From Gemmatimonadaceae bacterium (GTDB taxonomy: Bacteria > Gemmatimonadota > Gemmatimonadetes > Gemmatimonadales > Gemmatimonadaceae): DNA of 34,832 nucleotides. The number at the start of each line of letters is the position of its first letter. Within the stretch, counting starts at the first letter, position 1. Made by a program: the position numbers and the translations under genes. The stretch lies in assembly GCA_025927495.1 (NCBI GenBank), contig JAICLH010000010.1:1-34832 (forward strand). Direction: 5' to 3'. Below are positions 7,916-17,914 of this stretch, piece by piece. A model generated the notes under the pieces. It was not told the DNA's origin. It searched no databases and saw nothing but the letters and a program-made list of their open reading frames with translations.

Positions 7916-8680
7916 TTAGGCGCTGGGCGGCGCCGGACGCAGCACCACCGGCGCCCCGCGCGCCACCCCCAGCGTCACACGCGCGCTGCCATCGCGTACC
8001 GCGATCTCGAGCAAACCCGACGACCCGATCACGGCGACCACGTCGCCCGACGCACCCTCGCCGTAGGATCGCACGATCGGCACCACACGGTCGCCGAGCA
8101 CGACCGACCCGCCGCGCGGCGCGACGAGGTTCGTGACGAGATTGCCGAACCGGTCCACCGTGATCACCTCGCCCGACATCGAGCCATCGACGAGCCGCTT
8201 GGCCTCGGGCGTCCGGCGCACGATCGGCGCGTCGTAAGTTCGACCCAATGCCTCGAGCGGCGATCCGCCCGCCAGGCGCGCGGCGGCCGGCGCGAAGACG
8301 TCTCGCCCATGAAACGTGGCCGACGCCTGCGCCGGAATGGCCAGCGCGACCACCCGCACGTCGGACCGCAACAAGGCCGGCGACAGCACGCCGTTGTCGG
8401 GGCCGACGAGAAAGCGGCCGTCGCTCTCGACCGCCAGCGCGGCACGCGAGGTGCCGACACCAGGGTCGACGACCACCATGTGGACGGTGCCTAACGGAAA
8501 CCGCCGCCAATACCGCGTGATGGCGAGCCGCGCGCCATCGACATCCTGCGGTGCCACGTCGTGCGCGATGTCCACCAGCTGCGCCTGCGGATACATCGCG
8601 TAGATCACGCCCTTCATCTCGCCGACGTAGCCGTCGGCGGTGCCGAAGTCGGTGAGCAGCGTGATCAACCCCATGGTCAC
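7916..8680 (-). CDS. SAM hydrolase/halogenase-family (DUF62) enzyme
   Basis: Protein of about 254 residues of the SAM hydroxide adenosyltransferase / chlorinase-fluorinase family, which splits S-adenosylmethionine into adenosine and methionine using an activated water. Visible are the N-terminal LLTDFG (D11), the VVDPGVGTSR segment, HGRDVFAP and the DRFGNLVTN motif, giving the Asp-Arg-His set typical of the hydrolase rather than the halogenases. The GTG at 8680 overlaps the TGA of the MATE gene (GTGA); ATG 8674 is an equally good start and would lose two residues. Its TAA stop (7918-7916) sits inside a GCCTAACG word. The physiological reason for cleaving SAM is unknown. Confidence 0.88.
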   Translation of the reverse strand: MTMGLITLLTDFGTADGYVGEMKGVIYAMYPQAQLVDIAHDVAPQDVDGARLAITRYWRRFPLGTVHMVVVDPGVGTSRAALAVESDGRFLVGPDNGVLSPALLRSDVRVVALAIPAQASATFHGRDVFAPAAARLAGGSPLEALGRTYDAPIVRRTPEAKRLVDGSMSGEVITVDRFGNLVTNLVAPRGGSVVLGDRVVPIVRSYGEGASGDVVAVIGSSGLLEIAVRDGSARVTLGVARGAPVVLRPAPPSA

Positions 8681-10122
8681 ACGGACTTACGCTTCCACCG
8701 CCCCCAGCGCCAGAGCGCCATCATGGCCAGGGCGCGGCCCATCGCCGTGATCGAAATCGTCCACCAGATGCCGGCCGTGCCCCAGCGCGCCGCCGCCCAT
8801 GCGGCCAACGGAAGCCGAAGCACCGTGAACGTGCTCGACGTGAGCATCGGAGGCAGCGTCTCGCCCGCACCGCCGAGCGCGCCCTCCAGCACCAGCTCGC
8901 TGCCGCTGAACAGGGTCGACACGGCCGCGATGCGGAGATAGTGCGCACCCTCCGCGATCACGGCCGGATCTCGGCTGAAGAGACCGGTGAACTGCGGCGC
9001 TACCGTGAACTCGAGGATGGCACCCACGGCGCACACGATCGTGGCAAATCCCGTGGCGATCCAACCGGCGGACTGGGCGCGGTCCGCCCGTCGCGCGCCC
9101 ATGTTCTGACCCACGATCGCGGCGGCCGCGGCGCCGCAGCCCACACCGATCATGAACGTCCAGCTCTCCACGCGCTGGCCGACGCCGAGGGCCGCGAGAG
9201 CCGGTGTGCCGAACAGGGTCGTCGTCCGCGTAAGCAGCACGTACACGACGGCGAACACGACGCCCGTCACGGCGGTGGGCAGCCCGACTCTCGAGATGCT
9301 CGCGACCGTGCGCAGCGCGACCCGCCCGAGGCGAATCATCCGACGGCGGACCAGCAGCGCGATGCCGAACACGAACGCCACCGCGCGCGTCGCGATGGTC
9401 GCAACGGCGGCGCCCGCGATGCCTAATCGTGGCGCCGGACCCACGCCGAGGATCAGCACCGGGTCGAGCACGAGGGCAGCCGCCACCGTCGTCACGAGGA
9501 GCAGGAACGGCGTGCGCGTGTCGCCGGACGCGCGGAAGGCCGCGTCCACGGCGAAAAACCCGAAGATCAGTGGTGCGCCCAACAGATACGTGCCGAGATA
9601 CTTGATGCCCAACGCAGTCACGTCGGCCGGCGTGTCCATCACCGCGAACATCCCGTGCAGGTAGAGGCGGCCGGCCAGGGCGATGGTCGCGCCGATGAAC
9701 AGCGCGTACACCACCGCGTCGCCCACCGCGCGTGCAGCCGCATCGGGCCGGCCTTCGCCATGGCGCCGCGACGCAACCGCGGTGAGGCCAACGCTCACCA
9801 TGTCGGCGCCGGAAATGATCATCCAGATCCAGAACACCGACGTCGAGACGGCCGCGAGCCCGGCGGCGCCGATTTTCTGCCCCACCCAGTACGCGTCGGC
9901 CGTGTAGAAGAGTGTCATGAGCAGCATCGACGCGACCGCCGGCAAGGCGAACACGGCGATCGCGCGCGGCAGCGAGCCGCGCGTGATCGCCAGGTTCGCC
10001 CCGTACTCGCCCGTGACCACGACCGGCGTGAGCCCGTCGTGTGGGTCTAACGGCAACGCGGCCGCCGGATCGAGCTCCGGCGGCCGCGTTGGACCGGGAG
10101 GCGTGACGCTCAGCTCGCTCAT
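8677..10122 (-). CDS. MATE-family multidrug/cation efflux pump
   Basis: Inner-membrane transporter of 481 residues with about twelve transmembrane helices in two homologous halves, the MATE (NorM/DinF-like) layout. Characteristic segments are ALPAVASMLLMTLFYTADAY in helix 1, VDAAFRASGDTRTPF before the mid-protein helices, and GVGQRVESWTFMIGVGCG plus VGQNMGARR in the second half. It would export organic cations or toxic metabolites with Na+ or H+ as counter-ion; the substrate cannot be told from sequence. A 50-residue Pro-rich N-terminal extension precedes the first helix. The ATG overlaps the TGA of the Mrp gene (ATGA, 10122-10119). Confidence 0.92.
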   Translation of the reverse strand: MSELSVTPPGPTRPPELDPAAALPLDPHDGLTPVVVTGEYGANLAITRGSLPRAIAVFALPAVASMLLMTLFYTADAYWVGQKIGAAGLAAVSTSVFWIWMIISGADMVSVGLTAVASRRHGEGRPDAAARAVGDAVVYALFIGATIALAGRLYLHGMFAVMDTPADVTALGIKYLGTYLLGAPLIFGFFAVDAAFRASGDTRTPFLLLVTTVAAALVLDPVLILGVGPAPRLGIAGAAVATIATRAVAFVFGIALLVRRRMIRLGRVALRTVASISRVGLPTAVTGVVFAVVYVLLTRTTTLFGTPALAALGVGQRVESWTFMIGVGCGAAAAAIVGQNMGARRADRAQSAGWIATGFATIVCAVGAILEFTVAPQFTGLFSRDPAVIAEGAHYLRIAAVSTLFSGSELVLEGALGGAGETLPPMLTSSTFTVLRLPLAAWAAARWGTAGIWWTISITAMGRALAMMALWRWGRWKRKSV

Positions 10123-11255
10123 GCAGCTCGCGCCCGATTCACCGCGTCCACCACGCGCCCCGCGGTATCTTCGAGGGCCCGCGCCGCGGCCGACTCCGGC
10201 TCCGACAACACGATCGGCACACCCTCATCCCCGCCCACGCGCACCGGCGGATAGAGCGGGATCTCGCCTAACAACGGCACGCCCAGCTCGTCGGCCAGGC
10301 CGCGCCCGCCGCCGGACCCGAATAACGGCGTGCGCGTCCCGCATCCCGCGCACTCGAGCCAGCTCATGTTCTCCACGATGCCTAACACGGGCACGCTCAC
10401 GCGCTGGAACATGCGCGCCCCGCGCAGCGCGTCGCCCACGGCCACGCGCTGCGGCGTGGTCACGATGACCGCGCCGTGCACGCGCGTCGCCTGCACGAGC
10501 GAAAGCTGGGCGTCGCCCGTGCCCGGCGGCATATCCACCAGGAAGTAATCGAGCTCGCCCCAGTCCACGTCCCGCAGAAACTGCGTCACGATTTTCATCA
10601 CGATCGGACCGCGCCAGATGGCCGGCTGATCGCGCTCGACCAAAAAACCGAGGCTCATGAGCTTCACCCCGTGCGCCAGGAGCGGCTTGATGCGGTCATT
10701 CACCACCGGCGGCGCTTCGTCCACACCCATCATCCGCGGAATGTTCGGCCCGTAAATATCGGCGTCCATGATGCCAACGCGCGCGCCGCGGCGCGCCAGC
10801 GCGGCGGCCAGATTGGTCGCGACGGTCGTCTTCCCCACGCCGCCCTTGCCGCTCGAGATGGCGAGCACGCGACCCAGATTTGGATACTCGACTGGCGTAG
10901 GCGCAGGCGGCACCGCCGCGCGCCGCGACTGCGGCTCCTGCCCCATCACGGGCAGCGCACGCCCGGCCTGCGGTGCGGGCTGCGCAGCGGGCGCGCTGGA
11001 TTGCCGCACCTGCGACGGATCCTTTACGTCCACGCGCACGTCCGCCACGCCGGGCACCGCCTCCACGGCCTGGCGCACTGTGCGCACCAGCGATGCCGGG
11101 TCTTCCGCGGCCAGCAGGATGGTGAATCGCACCCGACCCTCCACCGTCACGCCGACGTCGCGGATCATCTCCGACGACATCACGTCGAGTCCGGTGCGCG
11201 GATTCGTCACCGCGCGCAACGCGGCCGCGATGCGCGCCTGCAATGGTTCAGGCAT
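10119..11255 (-). CDS. mrp: Mrp/NBP35-type Fe-S carrier ATPase (ApbC)
   Basis: P-loop ATPase of 378 residues that binds and passes on Fe-S clusters. An N-terminal MIP18/DUF59 domain (about 1-80) is joined by an Ala/Pro-rich linker to the ATPase. The deviant Walker A SGKGGVGKTT, the IMDADIYGPNIPRMMG block, DMPPGTGDAQL and the cluster-binding CAGC pair near ENMSWLECAGCG are all present. A NifU-like scaffold gene lies 21 bases upstream on the same strand, consistent with an assembly pair, and the MATE gene overlaps downstream. Two Leu-Gly pairs (10266, 10380) are encoded by the GTTAGGC word. Confidence 0.94.
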   Translation of the reverse strand: MPEPLQARIAAALRAVTNPRTGLDVMSSEMIRDVGVTVEGRVRFTILLAAEDPASLVRTVRQAVEAVPGVADVRVDVKDPSQVRQSSAPAAQPAPQAGRALPVMGQEPQSRRAAVPPAPTPVEYPNLGRVLAISSGKGGVGKTTVATNLAAALARRGARVGIMDADIYGPNIPRMMGVDEAPPVVNDRIKPLLAHGVKLMSLGFLVERDQPAIWRGPIVMKIVTQFLRDVDWGELDYFLVDMPPGTGDAQLSLVQATRVHGAVIVTTPQRVAVGDALRGARMFQRVSVPVLGIVENMSWLECAGCGTRTPLFGSGGGRGLADELGVPLLGEIPLYPPVRVGGDEGVPIVLSEPESAAARALEDTAGRVVDAVNRARAA

Positions 11256-11276
11256 GTCGTGAGTCTCCTCGAACGT

Positions 11277-11540
11277 TCAGATCGCGCGCACCGCGCTGAT
11301 CTCCGGCACCTGCATGCGAAGATGCGCTTCGATCCCCTGGCGCAGCATCCCGGCGTCCATGTCGCAATCCGGACAGTCGCCTCCGATGCGCAGCACTGCC
11401 ACGCCTGTCTCGCCGTCGAACTCCACCAGCTCGATGATCGCGGCATCCAGACGCAACAGCGGCCGCATTTCGGTCAGCGCTTCGCGAATCCGGCGCTCGA
11501 CGGAATCGTCATCGCGCGGAGCGTGCTTCCACAAGCTCAT
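11277..11540 (-). CDS. NifU C-terminal-domain Fe-S scaffold protein
   Basis: Small cytoplasmic protein of 87 residues matching the stand-alone NifU C-terminal (Nfu) domain. It has an acidic central part (IIELVEFDGETGVAVLRIGG) followed by the cluster-ligand motif CPDC (about 56-59) and a helical tail. Such proteins hold a labile [4Fe-4S] cluster and deliver it to targets. Encoded directly upstream of Mrp, it probably works with it. The MDAGML sequence after CPDC is typical in place and spacing. ATG at 11540; the nrnA-like gene ends 11 bases before it. Confidence 0.87.
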   Translation of the reverse strand: MSLWKHAPRDDDSVERRIREALTEMRPLLRLDAAIIELVEFDGETGVAVLRIGGDCPDCDMDAGMLRQGIEAHLRMQVPEISAVRAI

Positions 11541-11551
11541 GAACAGGAAAC

Positions 11552-12616
11552 CTAGGTGGACGCCGGCTTGGCTGCCAAGTCTTCCGGCTGCGCCTGACGT
11601 CCGACGAACTCGCGCGCCGCGCGCAGCACCCGCTCGCGTACCGCGTCCAACGACCCCTGGATGAGCGCACCAGCCGCGCGCGCGTGGCCACCGCCGCCGA
11701 ATTGCCGCGCGAAGGCATTGACGTCAACCGAGCCCGTGCTGCGGAAGGAAGCCTTCACCTGACCGTGCGCGAGCTCGCGGAAGAAAATCGCCATGCGCGT
11801 GCCGGCCACGCTCCGCGGATATTCGGCGATGCCGTCGAGCTCTTCGGGATGCACGTGGTGGCGCTCCAGCGACCCTGCCGTGAGCGACACCCACGACAGC
11901 CCGTAGGCGGGATCCACCGACAGCGACTCCAGCGCGTCGCGAATGACCCGCAGCCGCCCAACGGAGACCGACGCATAGATGCGGCGATACATCTCTTCCG
12001 GATCGACGCCGGCGGCGAGGAGTTGGCCCGCCATCGCGTGACAGCGCGGCGAAGTGTTGCTGAACCGGAATCCGCCGGTATCGGTGAGGATCGCGGTGTA
12101 GAGCGCCCGCGCGATCGCGGGCGTGAGCGCGAGATCGAGCACGCATGCGAGGTCGAACACCAGCTCGGCCGTGGCGCACGCGGCGATGTCGGCCATCACG
12201 ATGTCGCCCGCCGGCGCGTCGCTGGGCACGTGATGGTCGACGACGACGCGCGGCACGCGCAGCGCGCGGACGGCGTCGGCGAGGTTGCCTAACCGGCGCA
12301 CGTCGTTGATGTCGAGGACCACGAGGAGATCGACGGCCTCGATCGCGCGTGCACCCGCGGCGCTCCGCTCATCGACGCCCTCCAGCAGGAACGAGAACAT
12401 CGACGGCCACGGCGTGGGATTCACGATGCGCACCACGAGCCCGCGTTGGGCGAGCAGGTGCGCCATGGCCACTTCGGAGCCGCAGCCGTCGCCGTCGGCA
12501 TTGATGTGCGTCGACAACGCGACCGTTCGACCCGGTCGCAGCTCGGCGGCAATGCGCTCGGCAGCCGCGCGACGAGCCGGCGGTACAGTTAGGAGATCAG
12601 GCAGTGCCAAGGTCAT
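11552..12616 (-). CDS. nrnA: DHH/DHHA1 phosphoesterase, NrnA-like
   Basis: Protein of 354 residues with an N-terminal DHH domain and a C-terminal DHHA1 domain, as in NrnA oligoribonuclease / pAp phosphatase. Metal-ligand motifs: THINADGDGCGS (about 36-47), the LVVLDIND aspartate, VVVDHHVP (the DHH motif) and the TDTGGFRFSN loop. The C-terminal substrate-binding GGGGHARAAGA is intact. Role: degradation of 2-5 nt RNAs or of pAp, or of linear dinucleotides made from cyclic dinucleotides. It leads a minus-strand run with the Fe-S genes. A strong hairpin (12632-12658) lies just upstream, between it and the permease gene. Confidence 0.9.
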   Translation of the reverse strand: MTLALPDLLTVPPARRAAAERIAAELRPGRTVALSTHINADGDGCGSEVAMAHLLAQRGLVVRIVNPTPWPSMFSFLLEGVDERSAAGARAIEAVDLLVVLDINDVRRLGNLADAVRALRVPRVVVDHHVPSDAPAGDIVMADIAACATAELVFDLACVLDLALTPAIARALYTAILTDTGGFRFSNTSPRCHAMAGQLLAAGVDPEEMYRRIYASVSVGRLRVIRDALESLSVDPAYGLSWVSLTAGSLERHHVHPEELDGIAEYPRSVAGTRMAIFFRELAHGQVKASFRSTGSVDVNAFARQFGGGGHARAAGALIQGSLDAVRERVLRAAREFVGRQAQPEDLAAKPAST

Positions 12617-12631
12617 GACGTATGCATAGCA

Positions 12632-12658
12632 AGCGGCGCCCCCGGGGGAGGCGCCGCT
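12632..12658 (-). terminator. Strong GC hairpin after the APC permease gene
   Basis: A perfect 9-bp stem, AGCGGCGCC paired with GGCGCCGCT, around a 9-base loop, lying 22 bases past the permease stop and 16 bases before the nrnA start, both on the minus strand. There is no T run after it, so it may be a weak or Rho-assisted terminator, or a 3'-end stabiliser. Confidence 0.5.
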
Positions 12659-12679
12659 CGAATTGCAAGAATCGCGCGG

Positions 12680-14158
12680 TCAATCCGCCGCGGCGGCGGA
12701 CGGCGTGTCGATTCGTTGCTGCAATCGCGAGTGAAAGCGTCCGTAGGAGAAGTAAATCACGAGGCCGATGAGGAGCCACACAAAGAGTCGGATCCACGTA
12801 TCGATTGGCAAACCGGCCATCAGCCCGACGCAGCAGAAAATTCCGAGAAGCGGAACAACTGGTACGAACGGCGTGCGGAACGGACGATGGAGGTCCGGCC
12901 GCGTGCGGCGCAGCACGATCACGCCGGCGCACACGATCGCGAAGGCCAGCAGCGTTCCGATATTGACCAACTCGCCGAGGAGCTGAATCGGAAAGAGACC
13001 GGCGACGATCGCGGCGACCGTCCCGGTGAGGATCGTCGTGACGTACGGCGTCTTGAATCGCGGATGCACCTTGCCGAACACGGGCGGCAGCAGTCCGTCG
13101 CGTGCCATCGAAAAGAAGATGCGCGGCTGTCCCATCAACATGACGAGCACCACTGAGGCAAGCCCGAGAATGGCGCCGATGTTGACGATTTCCTTGAGCC
13201 ACGCGAGGCCGGGACCGGCCTTTTCAATCGCCGCGTACACCGGAAACGCGACGTTGAGATCGGTGTAGTGCGCGAGGCCGGTCATCACCAACGCCATGAG
13301 GATGTACAACAACGTACAGATGCCTAACGAGCCAAGAATGCCGATCGGCATGTCCTTTTGCGGGTTTCTCGCTTCCTGAGCCGTGGTCGAGACGGCGTCG
13401 AAGCCAATGTACGCGAAGAAGATCACGCCGGCGCCGCGGATCACGCCGCTCCACCCGAACACGCCCCACTCGCCGGTGTTAGGCGGGACGAACGGGTGCC
13501 AGTTCTGCGCGTTCACGTACGCAAACCCGAACCCGATCACGAGCAGCACGATCGCGACCTTCACGAACACGATGATGTTGTTGAAGTTCGCCGACTCCTT
13601 GATCCCGACCACCAGCAGTGCCGTCATGAGCCCGGCGAGGACCAGTGCCGGCAGGTTGATCAGCGCGCCGGTTGGATGAAGGTGCCAGCCTCCCGTCACA
13701 CTCAACGGCGCATTCGCGAGCGCCGCCGGAATGTGGATGCCGATGTCGTTCATCAGCGCGGTGAAATAGCCTGACCAACCGACAGCCACCGTCGCCGCCC
13801 CGAACAGGTACTCGAGAATCAGGTCCCACCCGATGATCCACGCGAGCAGCTCGCCCAAGGTCGAGTACGCATACGTATACGCGCTGCCCGCGATCGGGAT
13901 CATCGACGCGAACTCGGCGTAGCACAGGCCGGCGAACAAGCACGCGATGCCGGAAAGGATGAATGAGAACACGACTGCGGGTCCCGCGTACTGCGCCGCC
14001 GCCGTGCCCGTCAGCACGAAGATACCCGCGCCGATGATCGCGCCGATGCCCAACAACGTGAGGTTGGTCGCCCCGAGTGCTCGCTTGAGCGAACCCTCCC
14101 CTTCGGCGCCGGCCTCGTCCATGAGCACGGCCATGCTCTTCGTCGATAACAAGCCCAT
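12680..14158 (-). CDS. APC-family cationic amino-acid permease
   Basis: Inner-membrane transporter of 492 residues with 12 to 14 hydrophobic helices. The first helix carries the APC substrate-binding motif [16 protein letters not shown] (about 36-51), and helix 6 has the [18 protein letters not shown] sequence typical of the CAT (cationic amino acid transporter, YhdG/YfnA-like) group. [14 protein letters not shown] and [16 protein letters not shown] are also characteristic. It imports amino acids by proton coupling; the actual substrate is open. It is a single gene between hairpins at 14252-14275 and 12632-12658. The ATG at 14158 has GGAG about eight bases upstream. Confidence 0.92.
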   Translation of the reverse strand: MGLLSTKSMAVLMDEAGAEGEGSLKRALGATNLTLLGIGAIIGAGIFVLTGTAAAQYAGPAVVFSFILSGIACLFAGLCYAEFASMIPIAGSAYTYAYSTLGELLAWIIGWDLILEYLFGAATVAVGWSGYFTALMNDIGIHIPAALANAPLSVTGGWHLHPTGALINLPALVLAGLMTALLVVGIKESANFNNIIVFVKVAIVLLVIGFGFAYVNAQNWHPFVPPNTGEWGVFGWSGVIRGAGVIFFAYIGFDAVSTTAQEARNPQKDMPIGILGSLGICTLLYILMALVMTGLAHYTDLNVAFPVYAAIEKAGPGLAWLKEIVNIGAILGLASVVLVMLMGQPRIFFSMARDGLLPPVFGKVHPRFKTPYVTTILTGTVAAIVAGLFPIQLLGELVNIGTLLAFAIVCAGVIVLRRTRPDLHRPFRTPFVPVVPLLGIFCCVGLMAGLPIDTWIRLFVWLLIGLVIYFSYGRFHSRLQQRIDTPSAAAAD

Positions 14159-14251
14159 TCGGGATCTCCGTCGGAGACTATGGTGTCGCTGGATCGCGTG
14201 CGCCGCAGGTCAGGAAGGCAGGGGCGACGACGGTGCTACGTTCACGGGACG

Positions 14252-14275
14252 CGCACCCCTTTGTCAAGGGATGCG
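14252..14275 (-). terminator. Hairpin downstream of guaB
   Basis: On the minus strand, 18 bases after the guaB stop, CGCATCCCTT pairs with AAGGGGTGCG (one G-U) around a GACA loop. No U tract follows. The loop side contains TTGACA, which could also act as a -35 box for the permease gene, but I see no good -10 at 17 bases. The rest of the 14159-14293 gap shows nothing clear. Confidence 0.4.
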
Positions 14276-14293
14276 CGGCCCGCACACTGACGT

Positions 14294-15892
<1,599 letters not shown>

Positions 15893-16402
15893 CTAGAGCA
15901 GTCGTTTACGCAGCCGTCGGCGCACACGGCTGCGCGCGCTGAACGGCAGGAAGAACGCCGCCGCCAGAAGCACCGCCTCGAGACTTTTGGGCGTGAGATC
16001 GCGCGGGTCTCCGTCCCAATGATCGGCGAGCACACGGGCGCCGGCATGTGAGATGAGCCGGTCTAACGCCAACATGATGATGTAGATGTCGTCGACCTGG
16101 CCGATCACCGGAATGAAATCCGGGATGAGGTCGAACGGCATGATCACGTATCCGATCGCGGCGCCTACGAGAACCTTGTCCACGGTCGACACGCGCTCAT
16201 CGGTCATCAATCCCCAGAGCAGGCGGAGATACGATGGGATCTGCCTGATTGCTCCCAAAATCGTGCGCTTTGCCCCTCCGCGCGGACCACCGCGCGAGCG
16301 CCCGCGGCTCTCGCGTTCTTCTCGATCGCGCGTGGACGCGCCGCCGAATATCCTGGTTCGTCCGCCGTCGCGTTCTTCGACACGCTTCGTCCGGAGACTC
16401 AT
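15893..16402 (-). CDS. DUF1232 (YkvA-like) membrane protein
   Basis: Protein of 169 residues with a highly charged, Arg/Gly-rich first 45 residues and then the DUF1232 core: a helix before the hallmark YVIMPFDLIPDFIPVIGQ and VDDIYIIMLALDRL, with two short hydrophobic segments, and a basic C-terminal tail (SRVRRRLRKRLL). The biochemical role of DUF1232 is not established to my knowledge. The ATG overlaps the TGA of the upstream gene (ATGA, 16402-16399). It closes the minus-strand run that begins with the M15 peptidases. Confidence 0.8.
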   Translation of the reverse strand: MSLRTKRVEERDGGRTRIFGGASTRDREERESRGRSRGGPRGGAKRTILGAIRQIPSYLRLLWGLMTDERVSTVDKVLVGAAIGYVIMPFDLIPDFIPVIGQVDDIYIIMLALDRLISHAGARVLADHWDGDPRDLTPKSLEAVLLAAAFFLPFSARSRVRRRLRKRLL

Positions 16403-16824
16403 GACGCACCTCCCGTCGGGTCCTGCGACTGCGTTCCGTTAGGCGTATACGGCGGCGCGGAAGACGGTTCGACGGAAGCAGAGCCGTCGGGCCGTTCGGC
16501 CGGCGCGGCCCGGCTCGCCGTCCGCGCCGCCACTTCCATGACGTCCGACGCCACCGATTTCCCCGCCGCTGCGACGCCTTGCAAGACACCCATCGCCTTG
16601 TTCAGGAGTCCCATCGTCTCCGCGATACCGGTGGCGGAGACTCGTCCGGCGCGCAGGCTGTCTTCCACGCCTTCTGCAAATCGCTGCAAGACGTTGGGCG
16701 TTTGCGCGGTTCTCTGCGCGTAGCGCGACTCGAGAAACTCGATGTAGTCGAGGAACTGGTAACCGCGCTCGTCCGGCAGCGTGTCGAGTTTGCGCAGGAT
16801 GCGATCCCGCAGTGTCTCGTTCAT
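16399..16824 (-). CDS. Hypothetical protein, helical with disordered tail
   Basis: Unrecognised protein of 141 residues. The first 55 residues look helical and charged (RDRILRKLDTLPDERGYQFL then DYIEFLESRYAQRT). The middle is an Ala-rich helix with GLLNKAMGVLQGVAAAGK, and the last 35 residues are Pro/Ser-rich and probably disordered. No signal peptide or membrane helix. ATG 16824 lies 22 bases after the second M15 peptidase stop, and the end is coupled to the DUF1232 gene by ATGA. The LPDERGYQFLDYIEFL pattern recalls small DUF2281-like proteins, but I would not assign it. Confidence 0.65.
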   Translation of the reverse strand: MNETLRDRILRKLDTLPDERGYQFLDYIEFLESRYAQRTAQTPNVLQRFAEGVEDSLRAGRVSATGIAETMGLLNKAMGVLQGVAAAGKSVASDVMEVAARTASRAAPAERPDGSASVEPSSAPPYTPNGTQSQDPTGGAS

Positions 16825-16846
16825 GTCATCCACGGCAATGACGGCG

Positions 16847-17914
16847 TCAGCCGTGCCAGCGAACGCGGCGGCCTCGCACGTCGATATGCACGTAAGGATG
16901 ACTATATCTGCGGCTGGTGTACACTCCCATGCCGCCAACCAGGTCGGGGTATTCGGCTTCCACGGAATCCACGACTGCAGCCACGATCCGCGCGTCCTTC
17001 CGGTCGATGCGACCGTTCCCGTCGGCGTCGATGGCGACATCGAGCGCGTCGCCGAACTGGTGGCGGCTATCCCGCGCCGCACGGGGCACGTGCCGATTGT
17101 AGGCAGGCGTCCGGAACCCCGAGTGCAGGTCGAGCTCCACCGGGACATTGCCGGACTCGCGGCCGAGCGAGTGCGAGATCCGCTCGAGGATCAGTTCCAG
17201 CTTGTCGAACACCCGCGGGTCCATTGCCGCGTATCTGGGCCAGGTGTCCTGGCCGTCGCGCGACAGGAAGTCGCCCAGGCGCAGGTGCGCCGACAGGGGC
17301 AGGTCGATCTCGTCGGAGGTCACCTTGACGAAGCCATCGGGACGGTCGGTGGCGTCGGCGTGATGCCGTTCGCCGCGATAGAACCCAATGCGGTAGCCGT
17401 CGAGCACCGAGCCGTGCTTCTCGTCGAACGGAACGAGCACGGCCAGCGACATCCCTTCGATGACATCCTCTTGGGTGCCGTGCAGCAATGCCAGGCGATA
17501 GAAGCCGGGCTCGCTGGGCGCGATCAGCGTATCTCCTGAGTATGCGAGCGCGCTGTCCTGAAGCCGCGCATCGCCGACGCGCTCCCAGGCGTAGCGAAGC
17601 GTGAGCGTGTCGTTAGGCAACGTGATGGGGTAGTCCACGTGCTCGCCCGGTAGGGCGACCGCGAGTTTCAGTTCGCCGCTTTTGCCGAGCGCCGCGGGCG
17701 CCGGCTCCGCGCGAAGGGCTAGAGCGCCGAATGCGCTATCGACGACGACGTCCGGCGCGCCGAAGGTGCGCGGCGGGTGATACCAACCAATCACCGCCCA
17801 CGCTGAGCCAAACCAGAACGTCAAGCTGATCAGTTTTTTGAGACGGCGGCCTGCTGCAGAGGCCGCTGCGGCGACAGGGTGCCGACCATTGTCAGTCGGC
17901 CGCCCGCGACTCAC
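16847..17914 (-). CDS. M15-type peptidase with calcium-loop insert, copy 2
   Basis: Protein of 355 residues with one N-terminal membrane anchor (about 27-45, LISLTFWFGSAWAVIGW), a beta-rich middle, and a C-terminal D,D-carboxypeptidase-like M15/DUF882 domain. Zinc-site residues lie in SRHQFGDALDV (His, Asp) and YVHIDVRG (His), with SGFRTPAYNRH before them. Between the two metal motifs is DADGNGRIDRKD, a textbook EF-hand/dockerin calcium loop (D1, D3, N5, G6, I8, D12). It is a paralogue of the gene just upstream, coupled through GTGA (17914-17911). It probably trims or remodels peptidoglycan in the periplasm; substrate not known. Confidence 0.82.
   Translation of the reverse strand: MSRGRPTDNGRHPVAAAASAAGRRLKKLISLTFWFGSAWAVIGWYHPPRTFGAPDVVVDSAFGALALRAEPAPAALGKSGELKLAVALPGEHVDYPITLPNDTLTLRYAWERVGDARLQDSALAYSGDTLIAPSEPGFYRLALLHGTQEDVIEGMSLAVLVPFDEKHGSVLDGYRIGFYRGERHHADATDRPDGFVKVTSDEIDLPLSAHLRLGDFLSRDGQDTWPRYAAMDPRVFDKLELILERISHSLGRESGNVPVELDLHSGFRTPAYNRHVPRAARDSRHQFGDALDVAIDADGNGRIDRKDARIVAAVVDSVEAEYPDLVGGMGVYTSRRYSHPYVHIDVRGRRVRWHG

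Noticed and set aside
16825-17148. N-terminal extension of the 141-residue unknown protein
   Set aside because: It overlaps the M15 peptidase coding region in another frame and is low-complexity; the ATG at 16824 fits the gap.
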